This document shows, piece by piece, positions 1 through 12,200 of a stretch of DNA of 64,000 bases. The stretch is from assembly GCF_001625215.2 (NCBI RefSeq), contig NC_030384.2:32042527-32106526 (forward strand), given 5' to 3'. Every line of letters begins with the position of its first letter. Within the stretch, counting starts at the first letter, position 1. Under the pieces are notes generated by a model. It was not told the DNA's origin and searched no databases. It was given only the letters and a program-made list of their open reading frames with translations. This DNA comes from Daucus carota subsp. sativus (lineage: Eukaryota > Streptophyta > Magnoliopsida > Apiales > Apiaceae). The position numbers and the translations under genes were made by a program.

Positions 1-120
1 TTTGCAACCTCATTTGCAACTTTTACAAACTCATTTGCAACTTTTGCAACCTCATTTGCAACTTTTACGGCTGCGCCGCCCAAGGTTGCAAATGAGGTTG
101 CAAAAGTTGCAAATCGTATT
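1..120. repeat. Short tandem repeat that folds back as a hairpin
   Basis: The first bases are a tandem array of a roughly 20-nt unit built from TTGCAAC (CATTTGCAACTTTTGCAACC). It is followed, after a spacer of about 22 nt containing GGCTGCGCCGCC, by the reverse complement of the same array (about 82-113), so the segment can fold into a long stem. The ORF reading through it is a repetitive Q/L/H-rich translation and not a credible gene. The array is cut by the window edge, so its full size is unknown. Confidence 0.7.
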
Positions 121-1005
121 TTTGAAAAAAAAATTTTATGAAAAGGTGTTTTTAAAAACAATGAAAAAGATGGTAGTATTTTTAAAAAAATAATTTTACA
201 GATGGGTATTTTTAAAAGATCCCAAAAATATTTCAAACTAACTTTTCAGAAAGACTTATTTCTGATTTTAAATTAATCCGTGACTTATTTATATAAAGTT
301 TTTAGTTTAAAACGAGAAACAATACTAAATCCATGATAAACACGCTCAATATGTATAGCTTAGTCCCAGTTTGTTTTTCCTTAAGTTAACTTATATATAT
401 TGGTTTAAATGATTTTAGTTAATTTTGGATCAACCAGCTTAGATAATTTTAGTTATTATTGGTTATTAATTTTTTTTGAAAAAGTAATTAATCGAGTATT
501 ATATTTGTCAATTTGTCTATTCTATATGTGAATTGTTTATATTAAACATTCTGTTATATTACTAATATAATTAGTAAGTTTTCATTATTTTTAAGTTATT
601 AGTTAATTTTTAGTTATTCGTCAGGGATATATATACACAATAAACTAAATACAAACCATGCGATTAAGTAGAATGGGAGAAGTTTTGGTATCGGGAATGA
701 ACCCCGGGATGGGGCTAGACGAGGTCTAAGTGGGGTCTAGTAGGGTCGGGGCGAGGTCTAGTGGGACCATGATGGGACCAAGTTTGGCTCTTAAAATTAT
801 TTGGAGCCTGTTCAGGGTTTGTGCGGAGCCTTAGCAAGGCCTTATTGGGCTCGGGGTGGATTGAGTGGCCGCGAGGATGGCCCCTAGCTAGGTGGGTGAT
901 GACATATAGGGGGCATGTGATGTCATGTAGGTATAGTTTCTGTTGGTTTGTACTTTGTATTTTAGTTTTTGTTTTAGTAGTTTGTATTCGAGCAATTGCC
1001 AATAC
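121..1005. other. Intergenic, no gene recognised
   Basis: This is AT-rich DNA apart from a more GC-rich patch at about 700-900, where short motifs such as GGTCTAGTGGG recur. ORFs on both strands here overlap each other and have low-complexity translations. I see no domain, splice pattern or transposon terminus. Confidence 0.5.
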
Positions 1006-1590
1006 ACACATTAGTGATCTAATACAACCAACTCTTAAATAAAAATTAAAAATCAATACGATTCTAGTGATATTTTTTTTTTTTAGAATTTAATGATATT
1101 CTCTTTAGAATTTAGTTATTTGCGTTGTAGAAATTGGTAAAAATCTGCGGATCTATTTTTGTTGTCGATTCAGGTGGTGGTGGTGGAAGGGTGATGGATA
1201 TGGAAGAAGTTTTTGGCTTTGTTCTACCGTTTCTGACAAAAAGACAGAATCGAGCTATACCTTTACAATTACCTGGGGAGATGGTGGATGTGAGGATGAC
1301 GGAGTCATTGAAGTGAGGATTGAGATGGGGACGGTGGTTGAGGTGAGAGTGGATTTAGTGGTGATAGATATAATTGAGGTGGACATGGACATAATGGTTA
1401 TGAAGGAGACGGACGGCATGGAGGTGGAGATAATGATGACGGAGGTGACGATGGAGATGGGGTCAAAGAAGATGGAGTTGGAGATGGCATTCTTAGAGAA
1501 ATTAGTGGTATTTGTTTAAAAAATTAGTGATATTTCAACTAAGTTTTAGTTTGTAGAATAAAAGTGATTTTTAGTAAAATAAAATTAGTG
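1006..1590 (+). mobile_element. Degenerate non-autonomous element with a GGTGGAGATGG-rich core (copy 1)
   Basis: This stretch aligns by eye, in opposite orientation, with 26727-27416. Both start with a CAACTCTTAAAATAAAAA-like motif followed by AGTGATATT and TTCTCTTTAGAATTTAG. Both then carry GATTCAGGTGGTGG and a purine-rich GGTGGAGATGG/GATGACGG microsatellite core, and end with TTTAGTGATATT and CAACTTGGTTTTTAGTTT-like sequence. The termini are more decayed than in the second copy. The M/E/V-rich ORF at 1313-1519 is a translation of the microsatellite. The superfamily is not assigned. Confidence 0.5.
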
Positions 1591-2470
1591 TCGCGTTTAT
1601 CACTTAACAATTATTAATAGTTTATATTAATTTATGTATTATTAAATTTTAGGAAAACTAAACTTTCATTTAACAAACTCCTCTTTTTAATTAGATATTA
1701 TATTCGATACTATCTATTATTGGAAGAAAATAGTTTGGCAAAAAAAATATTATTGACTTACTATTTTGTTAGTTGTATTATGTTGAATATATTTGATTAC
1801 TATATTTAATTTATAATTCTTATAATTTGTTAGTCGTGTTTGATTTTATTTATATAGAAAGTTAATTTTTAATTTAAAATAAAATATTATTTTTAGATGC
1901 CAAACTTAAAGTCCAGTCAAAGCAAGCGGGCTCATATACGTCAGATGTCAATCTGTCATGTTACTATTGTTATCACGGTCTGGGTGGAGCTTGAAGAAGT
2001 GAGCCCCCATCAGAGAATGCCATTATACGGTGGTTTTCTTTTTACAATGCAGACTTATATGTTTTATAAATTAAATTAGTATTTGTTTTAATAATTTTTA
2101 AATTAATATCTGTTTTAATAGTTGATCATAGTTGAATCCGGATCTCTCCGGACATTTTTAGTTTTTTAGGTTTCTGGTTTCTTTCGCTACATCGCTTACT
2201 GTTTAAATTAAGTTAGAGTTAATTTTAATCAAAAGCATCGTGCGAGTGACTTTAAAATAATTATTTATTGTTTAAAGTAAAAAAAATGAAGTAGAAATTA
2301 GTTACGATTTATAAATGATTATAGTGTTTGGAAAATTCATGAAACAAAAGATAAGATTCCTAGATTATAAGTACTTCTCGATTTTTTAAACAAACAATAC
2401 GAATATATACTTCTAACTCATAACTACAGAAGCGGACCTTAAAAACCCCACGCAAACACCGACAAACTCT
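1591..2470. other. Intergenic, no gene recognised
   Basis: Strongly AT-rich sequence with no ORF that looks coding and no clear transposon ends. Confidence 0.5.
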
Positions 2471-3342
2471 TCTCTTTCATAACTTCATTGAAGATCGGTA
2501 AACAGTAACCAGTAAATTTTTACATATGTTCCAGGTAACTTGTTTATAATATTAGCCTTTAACCCCGTGCTTTCGGTATATGATTTGTAATTTATTAGTT
2601 ATAATTTAATTCTTAACACCATTTTATTAGTATTTTAGTATTAATAAATTGGATTTTAGTTAAATTATATTAACCAACTCGTTATATCTTCTAACGGAAA
2701 TTTAGCTTTCACAATTTATTATCTATCTATAAATTTTTTTCTATATTAATATGTGACATTTTATTATTCAATTTAAATCAAATTTTTCATATTTCATATA
2801 TCTTCATATGTTACGTAATGGCTCGTGTTTGTAATGAAATAGAATACGTAAGTGTTAAATTTCGAGTAGAATACGTTATAATTAAAAAGTAGCGTCTTTA
2901 ATTATTCTCTTTCATAACTTCATTGAAGATCGGTAAACAGTAACCAGTAAATTTTTACATATGTTCCAGGTAACTTGTTTATAATACTAGCCTTTAACCC
3001 CGTGCTTTCGGTATATGATTTGTAATTTATTAGTTATAATTTAATTCTTAACACCATTTTATTAGTATTTTAGTATTAATAAATTGGATTTTAGTTAAAT
3101 TATATTAACCAACTCGTTATATCTTTCTAACGGAAATTTAGCTTTCACAATTTATTATCTATCTATAAATTTTTTTCTATATTAATATGTGACAGTTTAT
3201 TATTCAATTTAAATCAAATTTTTCATATTTCATATATCTTCATATGTTACGTAATGGCTCGTGTTTGTAATGAAATAGAATACATAAGTGTTAAATTTCG
3301 AGTAGAATACGTTATAATTAAAAAGTAGCGTCTTTAATTATT
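2471..3342. repeat. 435-bp direct tandem duplication, two copies
   Basis: Copy 1 (2471-2905) and copy 2 (2906-3342) are nearly identical from TCTCTTTCATAACTTC to AGCGTCTTTAATTATT. I saw only a handful of single-base differences, for example ATATTAGCC versus ATACTAGCC. Each copy contains, on the minus strand, GCACGGGGTTAAAGGCTA(A/G) followed by T. This resembles a Helitron 3' terminus (short stem, then CTRR, then host T), with possible ends at 2552 and 2987. No coding sequence is present. Confidence 0.75.
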
Positions 3343-3576
3343 TATATGTATTTTAGACAAAAGATATTAAAAATTGTATATTTATAATTAGTTATATGTT
3401 TATCTATAAGTAATTTTTAATATTAATATATGTTATTAACAGTAGTTTCATCTTTTTTTTAACTAATTATAAATTATATTTAAAAAGATATTAATATACA
3501 AATTAGTTTTAGAGGAGAGTACCAAACCAAAATTTTGTACGACTACAAATTATACCTATGTTGGCTTTTTATAGTA

Positions 3577-4766
3577 CTAACTTATAGCCCGTGCAAGGCA
3601 CGGGAGCTTTTTAATTATTTATAAACTTTTTAAATATATATTAAATGGTGTGAAAAAATTTACGATCCGATGGATAAAAATAATTTTGTAGGAAATATTT
3701 ATTTTGGATTAAAAAAACCAAAAACACATGAAACACAGAATTTGTTTTAGATTCAGAAAAGGAATTATAAACATGTAAGTAGATGTCGATTTCCTTGTAG
3801 AACAGAATTTAATTTTGTTCTAATCTAACGGTGCTTATTTGTTCAATATACGATCCAAGATAAGCTTTTGGACCATAGGACCATGCGACCAAATTATCTC
3901 CCTTACGCTTATTATACATAATGCCAAAGTATTAAATTCTTTCTAACAAATTTTAAATTATTTTAAGTAGAATATGTGACGCCAACTCCTATTAGATTAT
4001 ATTTATAAATGTATTTTATATTAGAATTATTATAATGTGATTTAAATATTTTTCTAAAAATTTTTATGGTTCGAGATTAAAATTCATAAACACAATTTGT
4101 TTTGAATTAAGAAGATGAATCATAAACATACAATAAGATGGTAGAATTTGTTTTGGATTAAGAAAAAGTTTTTGTATTCGTTTCTCACATAAATCGGGCT
4201 TATTAATTTTAAAATATATTAGATAAAAATAATTTTGTGACGGTGCGATTTATATGATTCTACAAATAAAATTGGTAGAAAATATTTATTTTGAATTAAA
4301 AAAAATCATAAACACTTGAAATACAGAATTTGTTTTGGATTCAGAAAAGGTATTATAAACATGCAATTAGATATCAGTTGTCTTATGGAACAGAAGTTAA
4401 TTTTATTCTAATTTAACGGTGCTTATTTGTTCAATATACGATCCGATGGATAAAAATAATTTTGTGACGGTGCGATTTATACGATTCTATAATTAAAATT
4501 TGTAGGAAATATTTATTTTGGATTAAAAAAACCAAAAACACATTAAAGACAGAATTTGTTTTGGATTCAGAAAAGGAATTATAAACATGCAAATATATGT
4601 CAGTTTCCTTATAGAACAGAATTTAATTTTGTTCTAATCTAACGGTGCTTATTTGTTCAATATACGATCCAACGGACGATAAGTTTTTGGACCATAGTAC
4701 CATGCGACCAAATTATCTCCCTTACGCTTATTATATATAAGTATATAATAGTATAGATAGTATAGA
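3577..4766 (-). mobile_element. Non-autonomous Helitron with internal duplication
   Basis: Read on the minus strand, the element begins with TCTATACTATCTATACT preceded by host A (4767). It ends with the hairpin CCCGTGCCTTGCACGGG followed by CTATAAGTTAG and host T (3576). That is Helitron structure: A|TC at the 5' end and a subterminal hairpin plus a CTRR-like terminus (here TTAG, one base off) at the 3' end. The segment at about 3740-3925 is repeated at about 4555-4740 and carries the same GACCAAATTATCTCCC motif as the 5' end, so an internal or tandem copy is included. No Rep/helicase ORF exists, so it would depend on an autonomous partner. Confidence 0.65.
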
Positions 4767-6310
4767 TTGACCCAAAATATCTTAAAATTTCCACGGGACT
4801 TGGAATTTTCTCTATTTAATATTACCAGATTATTTAATTTGAAATAAAAAAGAATAAACATGATGGCATCGAAGCTTATTAAACGTACTAAAGGCGTCGG
4901 AATGGTGGGCTGCCGGCCCAAGCCAGCGAGATTGACATGAGAAAATTACGTGCAAGTGACGAGAGGGAGTGGGCTAGATGTCAGGTCCAGTATATACAGA
5001 CAACCACAAATAATGTATATAATTGGTTATTAATTACCGACCATGCCCTCTCGCTGTCCATGCATAATCATCAGCATACGATACCATCTTGGATGGACAA
5101 TAATAAATCTGGGGATATATACACTAGATTTCGCAATCAAGACAAATACTATTATCTAACCGAACTAACTACTAATTAATTACGATTATTACGTTTGTTT
5201 AATTTGCTTTAATTAAACATAGTTTTGCTATCGTTAATTTTTATACTTAGCCTGTCCACGTACATGGACCACCCACCGAATAAGCTTTCTCCACGTGCAT
5301 GCTTCTAAATTAATTTAACTAATAAATTATATTATCATTTACTGTCAAGTACTACGGATCCTTCCTTCCGATTCAATAATATGCGGCAGTTACATTTTAA
5401 AATTGCTAAAGTTTAAGCCGTTAATATATTATTACCTGTGCTAATGGTCATTTGATAAACAATTAATTAACATACTAATAAAGTTTTGAGTTTTATATTC
5501 GAGGTTTAAGTCATTTTTAATTTTAAGTTAAAAAATATTTATTTATGTAATAAGTCAAAAACTGATATAAATTAGAAATAAGTCTTAACGCTAGAAGTTG
5601 GTAGAATGTATTTTACATCAGTTTATTTTAACTTAATAATTTTTTATTAAAAATCTTTTAAACACTAAAATAAGTAATCATCCAATTTATTATTAATTTT
5701 AATAACTCATAAATTATAAATATTATTAAATTATTCAAGTAAATAATTCAAATCGAAAATTCATCACAATAGATTGCCGTATATCATAAGACTTACGGTA
5801 ATTTTGAAACCGTCGAAAATGTGACAAATACGGTACATATAAGTGCAGGAAAAGTATGGAGTAGTCAGTAGTGCGTTAAAGTTAGTAGATGTGATAGATA
5901 CAGTACATGTAGAAGTGGAGTAAAATCATTAATCCAGTTGTCATTTCTTTCATATCAGCCAAAAACGCTAAAGTAGCACTGGTACAGTAGCACCCGTTAG
6001 AGTTTGACATCAGTAAAACATTTCCTTGAAAAGAAATGTACCTCTCTTGGACACATCAAGACTCCAGGCGGGTGCCAAAAAGATGTTGGTGTGGTAATAA
6101 AGCTTTTGTACTCCTTGCGGATGGTTGAGAGTTCAGCTTCTTACGTGCTATGTGTGCGTTTTAATTTGTTTAGTTTTTGTTAGGAAACGGAATTAAAATT
6201 ATATGATTATTCTTATAGATAAGTTTTAAATACTAAACAATATCAAAAGCGTCAAATATATATACGTTTATAATTTGATATATTTTTTTATTTAATTTCA
6301 TTAACAGAAA
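4767..6310. other. Intergenic, no gene recognised
   Basis: AT-rich spacer. The ORF at 4937-5179 has no recognisable domain and no flanking splice structure. No mobile-element ends were identified. Confidence 0.45.
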
Positions 6311-6404
6311 TATCGGATGGGTGTTGGTCCAAAATGTCATATTTTAGCAGCAAAAGACCTCTATTGTCAATTTTTGAAAAAATGCCCCTAACCGTCATTT
6401 CAAA

Positions 6405-6562
6405 ATGCAACTTCATGTTGTGTTAACAAAAACACAACTTGAAGTCGTGTTTTCAGCCCAAAACGCAACTTCAAATCGTGTTTTAAACTGAAAACGCAAC
6501 TTTAAATCGTGTTTTACTCAGAAAAATCAAAATACAACTTCAAGTCGTGTTTTGAAGTGATA
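6405..6562. repeat. Array of short imperfect palindromes (AAAACGCAACTT...CGTGTTTT)
   Basis: Four tandem units of about 40 nt each contain AACRCAACTT, then CAAATCGTGTT or GAAGTCGTGTT. Each unit is itself nearly self-complementary, as in AACACAACTTGAAGTCGTGTT-type segments. Such a transcript would form a chain of small hairpins. A similar pattern built on ACGCTAC/GTAGCGT lies at about 34020-34190. Confidence 0.6.
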
Positions 6563-6972
6563 AGTCGGGCCATTTTTCCAGAAAATAACGTCTATTTGAT
6601 CTAAAATAGTAACTTCCGGAACCTTTTCTCGTTTTCCGGCAACGCACGCTTTTATCCCGCAAGATAGACCACATGTCTATATGAGGATATTTCAAAAGTT
6701 TTATGATGGTTTCACTGAGACATAAATGGACCACCTCACCGCACCCATACTCCCAAAGTCCTACCCACCACTCATACGAACCCGAAAGCATAACCACTTT
6801 TTTTATTTATTAGGTTTGGACTCGCGACTTGTTTATATTCGGTAATCTACATTCCAGATTTTCGGTCTGGGCGGCACCCCCTAATTTCCTTAACCTCACC
6901 CCCAATTATCCTCCAGCCGTTTACGATTTTTAAAATTAAAAAAATATTCACATTACAATACGGTAAAAACTA

Positions 6973-7207
6973 CTCCCTCTGTTTTTTTTTATATGACACT
7001 TTTGACTTGTGCACGTATCTTTAAGTGGGTTGACCGGGTAGTAAAACTTATTATTTTTAACTGATTTTTTTTGTAAATTAAAATTTTGATTACATATTTT
7101 TATTCAGAAAAAGAAAATTTCAAAAATAATACTTTTAACTACCCAGTCAAAGCACTTAAAAGTGTGTGCCAAAAAGTCAAACGTCATCTATTAAAAAACA
7201 GAGGGAG
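6973..7207. mobile_element. Stowaway-type (Tc1/mariner) MITE
   Basis: Terminal inverted repeats CTCCCTCTGTTTTTT and ACAGAGGGAG are flanked by TA on both sides (6971-6972 and 7208-7209), the Stowaway signature. The long subterminal arms also pair: CACTTTTGACTTGTGCAC on the left against the GTGTGCCAAAAAGTC region on the right. Length is 235 bp and there is no coding capacity. The ORF at 7086-7280 runs through it and is not a gene. Confidence 0.85.
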
Positions 7208-7439
7208 TACTGTACATCATTGTCAATCACTCTCTATTGACCACATATTAAATTTTTGCAGAGACTGCCGAATTAAATAAGGCGCGTAGAAAGGAGCCGT
7301 TAATTTAACAATTAAATATTGATCAACTACTGCGACGGATTAAAATAAAAATCGGTGATCGATCTTGTTTGTTCGTTTCTTCAAGTTGACTAACAAAAAT
7401 ACAAAAACAACAATTAAGCAGCTTCCTTGAGCTTTAATT

Positions 7440-7615
7440 AATCCTCCTGTATGCTTAATCCCTAGAGAAGAGAAGAGAAAGCTTTTCTCTTACAAGTTTG
7501 ACGTTGAAGTTGCCTTGGGATGCGTGAGTCTATTACAATCGGTCACCGTCAGAATGTGTACTTAGAATCTCTTTTCGCTGTCTAGATTTTTGATCTTGTT
7601 TTGCTTCAATCGAGG
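7440..7615 (+). other. Probable 5' untranslated exon of the PIP5K gene
   Basis: The pyrimidine/purine-rich leader-like sequence ends in ATCGAG|GTACTT, a plausible splice donor at about 7613-7616. The start codon at 9208 follows an acceptor (TTCTGCAG at about 9193-9200), which implies a 5' UTR intron of about 1.6 kb. The transcription start was not determined. Confidence 0.4.
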
Positions 7616-9203
7616 TACTTCTTGTTTCAACTTGCATATCTGTGTGCTTATTTATGTTAGTACATAAGTTGTGTGTTGATTGTTTATGTTGTGTTTGATG
7701 ATGAGAGTCCTTGTAATGACAGTTTATGGGTGTAACTGCAACTTGTAATTGTGAGTGATGCTTTGTGCTAGAATTGATCACGTATTGAAGTTTTAATCCA
7801 CCTTAGCTAAAACAAACTGTAGGAGGTTTTGTAGGAAGTGCTTGTGTCTATTTTTCTGACCTTCGTGTTGACACCAGATGTCGTGGTTATCGCCTTTATG
7901 TTGTCGGAAAAACTAGTAACTGGCTGATTAGGGGTAGGCTTTATTAGAAACTCGACAAGGAGGAATTGCAGAAAATATGTTTTGATTGGTTTGATAAATT
8001 TTTCAAATTTGATTGGATTGGATTTTTAAGGTCGGACTTTTACAACATGCTTAACTGAGTATAGTTGCTGTATGACAACCATTTACATATGTTTGATATT
8101 TCGTCCATTCTACAAGTGAAGTCTTGTACTGAGTTTTTGAGGTCTGTCTACGCTCAGACGGCATAGGCACTGATGACATGTGATCCGTTTAATGGAACTC
8201 TGAGAGTTATCAGTGGTGTTTTTCGATATGAATGCCGTTAAAATTAGCCGGCCATAAAATATCTATTGAATTGGGACTTGGAAGACTGGGGTATATAAGA
8301 AGTGACGAGTGCGATCATAACTTGTACAAAGAGAATGTTGTTTTTTGAACTTAACATTATTCATGTTTATGCTATTTTTCACTAGAAGATATTCTGATAC
8401 ATGTTACATTATTGGTGTTCGTTGGTGGAGTATCATTAATGATCAGCTTACGTAACTGTACTAAATTTGTGATCATTACCAATTTCTATAGAATGGTTTG
8501 AGTTGATAATATGATCTTCAAAGTTGGTTAACATTGAGCCCCCCTTAATAAGCAAAAATGTCATTTCACCTATGAGTTCTCATCGAAAATGACAAGTAAT
8601 AAAAGAAATTCTGAATACTATCATGCCTACAAATGTATCATCCTCTCTAGTAGTTTAGAGGGTTACTTCTAGTGACTTGTTTAGTAGATAATGTGGTTAT
8701 GAATTTCCATTTGTGTAGTAAATGTTATCATCTGAAAAGTATTCAAAATTTTAATTGAGAGTTCTAAAGTGGATTGGTTGCTAGCAAATAATTTAGAATG
8801 TCAACAAGACATAATGTGAGGCTGTTTGTTTTTTCTCCTTCAAGTAAAAGCATTGAGATGCCGCTGCCTTGTCTATTCTCGTATTCAAATAAACAAAATT
8901 CAGACTAATTGTAAGATGGCATTAAATTTAGACTGATCCCCTATGTACTTGTGCTAAGCTTTCTTTGTTTGGTGTGTTTTCTACTTACTTGAACCAACAT
9001 TGCAATTTTAGTAATGTTATTAATGTACGTGGCAGATCTTAAACACTCACGCCATTCAGTTTTTCCTTCACCTCTTTTGCATTAATTTTAACAGGGATAC
9101 GTGTAATTCTCAAAGTAAAAAGGGAACGTTTTTGAGGTTTTACATAGGCCAAGAGGTCATTTGGAACTCACTTCTAGTAAGGAAAAAAAACCTTCTGCAG
9201 ATT

Positions 9204-9230
9204 ATGCATGTCTATTCCCGGGGTCATTGA
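9204..9230 (+). promoter_or_regulatory. Overlapping upstream ORF at the PIP5K start codon
   Basis: An ATG at 9204, four bases before the PIP5K ATG (9208) and in another frame, opens an eight-codon reading frame (MHVYSRGH) that ends at TGA 9228-9230, inside the main coding region. A scanning ribosome using the first ATG would miss the PIP5K start. It is seen directly; any effect on translation is inference. Confidence 0.5.
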
Positions 9231-12200
9231 TGATAATGTTGACGCAGCTCTCTCTTTACCAAGTAGGACAAAATCTCTTGGTGCCATATCATTTGGTAGC
9301 AGTGACCTACCAACGACAGTAGGCAACACAGAAGTTTCTCGCTCTTCTTCAGGAATTTCTAGCTATAGAGTTGGAGAGTTCGTTCTGTCGAATGGGGACT
9401 TTTATTCTGGATCCCTACTTGGGAACAAGCCCGAGGGTTCAGGTCTATATATTTGGTCAGATAACTGCAAATATGATGGTGAATGGAGACGGGGCATGAG
9501 ACAAGGATATGGCAAGATGCGATGGCCTTCAGGGGCCGTCTACGAGGGTGAATTTTCAGGTGGTTATATGCATGGTACGGGGACATACACCAGGGCTGAT
9601 AAATTGACATACAAAGGCAGGTGGCGTTTGAATCTCAAACACGGCCTGGGATATGAAACTTACCCTAATGGCGATGTCCTTGAAGGAGCTTGGATTCAGG
9701 GAACTGCAGAAGGGCCTGGTAAGTATACATGGGTTAATGGAAATGTCTATTTAGGAAATATGAAGGGAGGGAAGATGTCAGGGACAGGAACGCTTACATG
9801 GACAACCGGGGACTCTTATGAAGGAAGCTGGTTAAATGGCATGATGCATGGATTCGGAGTTTACACATGGTATGATGGTGGGTACTATGTTGGAACTTGG
9901 ACACGGGGATTGAAGGATGGGAAGGGAGTTTTTTATCCAAAAGGCAGTAAATTTCCGGCTGTTCAAGAATTGTACTTTAATGCGCTGAGAATACGAGGTC
10001 TGCTGCCAGATTTGAGAAGTCAGAAGCAAGTCTCTCGAATTCAACATGCTTCTTCAGTTGACATGGGAAATTTTAAAATTGGCGGAAACCGAGGATCTCG
10101 TCGTAGTCCTTCTATTAACCTTTCCAATAGAAACCTAATTAATATGGAGCAATCCCGTACAACTAATGTTTCCTTGGAAAGACGCTGGAGTCTTGAGGTT
10201 GCTATTGAGAAACACATTGGGAATGATGTATCAAACAATTCTGTTCTAGATGGTGAAGAAAATGAGTTTGATACAAATGCTTCAATTCTTGAAAGAGAAT
10301 ATATGCAAGGTGTTTTGATTAGTGAGATAGTGTTGAACAATAAATTTGCATCATCCAGAAGAGCAAAACGGTGGCAGAAGAAATATGCCAAAGAGGTAAA
10401 GAGACCAGGTGAAGCAATCATAAAGGGTCACAGGAGTTATGATTTAATGTTAAGCTTGCAGCTTGGAATCAGGTAAATATAGTTCAGCTAACAATTATAA
10501 TGCTATTGCAGAATTTTTTTAATCCAAATCCTCTCTCTTCCTTTAATGTTTGGAAATTAGAGCTTCCTTATCTAAGAGGCTTATCCTGATGGACAGCCTC
10601 CCCTCTTAGGAATAAGAGATTCAGGGTTCAAGCCTTAGTGGAGCTTGTGTGTGTGAGTATGTAAATTTCTATAATTGACCATGGCCAAAAAAGAAAAAGT
10701 AAAGCTTTCTTCTCTTAAAATATCAGAACTGTCATCTTTATGACTCTGTTGCCTGCAAGCTGCAAGACCATAATGAAGCAGAATCCCCAAATATAAGCAT
10801 ATTTTTTCCCTGAGTCTAATTTGAAATGCCAACACCTCATGACATGACATGGCTTGACACCCTCGTTGGATGCCAATGGGGTGCCAAATGATGTGGCAAA
10901 GGGTGTTGATTTACCAAAAACTGGCATCCTATAAAGCAGGGTGCCAACTTCATTTGTGGTCCCAATCATGAATAAAATACTTTTGTTCTAATCATGAATA
11001 AAATATTATGAATAAAAGTTGACATCTAGGGGTGCCAACCATTGGAGTGTATTTTCAAAAATGGATGCTAATAAACGATGTGGAAGTGAGAGAATATAAG
11101 AAAATGATATTTTCTATCATGTGGCAAAGTTGGCATCCCTTAAGGGATGTCAACCACTGGAGTTACTTTTGGCATGGCTCTTGTTTATAGCTCTCTTTTG
11201 AAGTTAAACACCTAGAAGGTGTCAGGTTGTCAGCTGTGTACAGCTGAAATGATAAAAACACTAAAAAGAATGTTCTGCCTAGAGATGAAACAAGTAAACC
11301 TACATCACAAAAGAGTAACACTCTAACAGATGATCAATAGAAGCTACTAGCAGATTCACGTCTATTCTGCCAATACAGAAGCAACAAGTATTTGTCCTTT
11401 CCTCAATGTTTTTGTGTGCGCTGTTTATTTTCTAAAATACATATAGAAGGCAGTTAGATTAGATCGAATGTTAGAGAAATCCTCCTGAAATCGCTGTACA
11501 CCGACCTCTGCATTTTTTAGTGAAAGCTGTTACCTTTTCTTTGAGTAACTGTAAAGGTGTTTGTATATATTAGTTATTTGGTTGCTGGGAAGGTTGACAG
11601 TAACTTACAATTGACAATGTGATCAGATATACAGTAGGAAAAATTACACCCATACAGAGGCGAGAAGTTAGAAATTCAGATTTTGGACCGCGTGCCAGTT
11701 TTTGGATGACATTTCCTAAAGAGGGATCCCAGTTGACACCCTCTCATCAGTCAGAAGATTTCAAATGGAAAGATTATTGTCCAATGGTTTTCAGGTTAGT
11801 GGCCATTAATTCTTCTTAAAGTAATTAATTCTAGCTCGAGTAATAGATGATTAATCCATCATCTATATATCCCCTGGTAATTTCTTCATTTCATCAAGCA
11901 ACCTCCAGTTTTTTGTTCGAGCTTCTGTAGACTTAGTGGCATATTCGCATGAGTTTAGTAGTTAGCTTCTATTACACTTGTTGCAAGTCGTTATGCATTT
12001 TTAATGAAGTAGAAACCAGTTCACTGGCTAGTATATAGAGATAAATAAACTTAAGGTAGAAGCACATCTATTAGCTCCATAATTATAGATTTTTCATGCT
12101 TTGTTCCTCCAGTCTAATGCATGATACTGATCGAACTTTTCTAACACTCGCTTTTCTTTCCTATTCTCATTTTTTTTTTGTTAAATATGTTCTTTTTGTT

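Noticed and set aside
2-193. ORF at the left edge
   Set aside because: Its translation is a simple repeat of the TTGCAAC array with no domain.
10041-10421. Minus-strand ORF of 126 codons
   Set aside because: Antisense to PIP5K exon 1, where the plus-strand frame is clearly coding.
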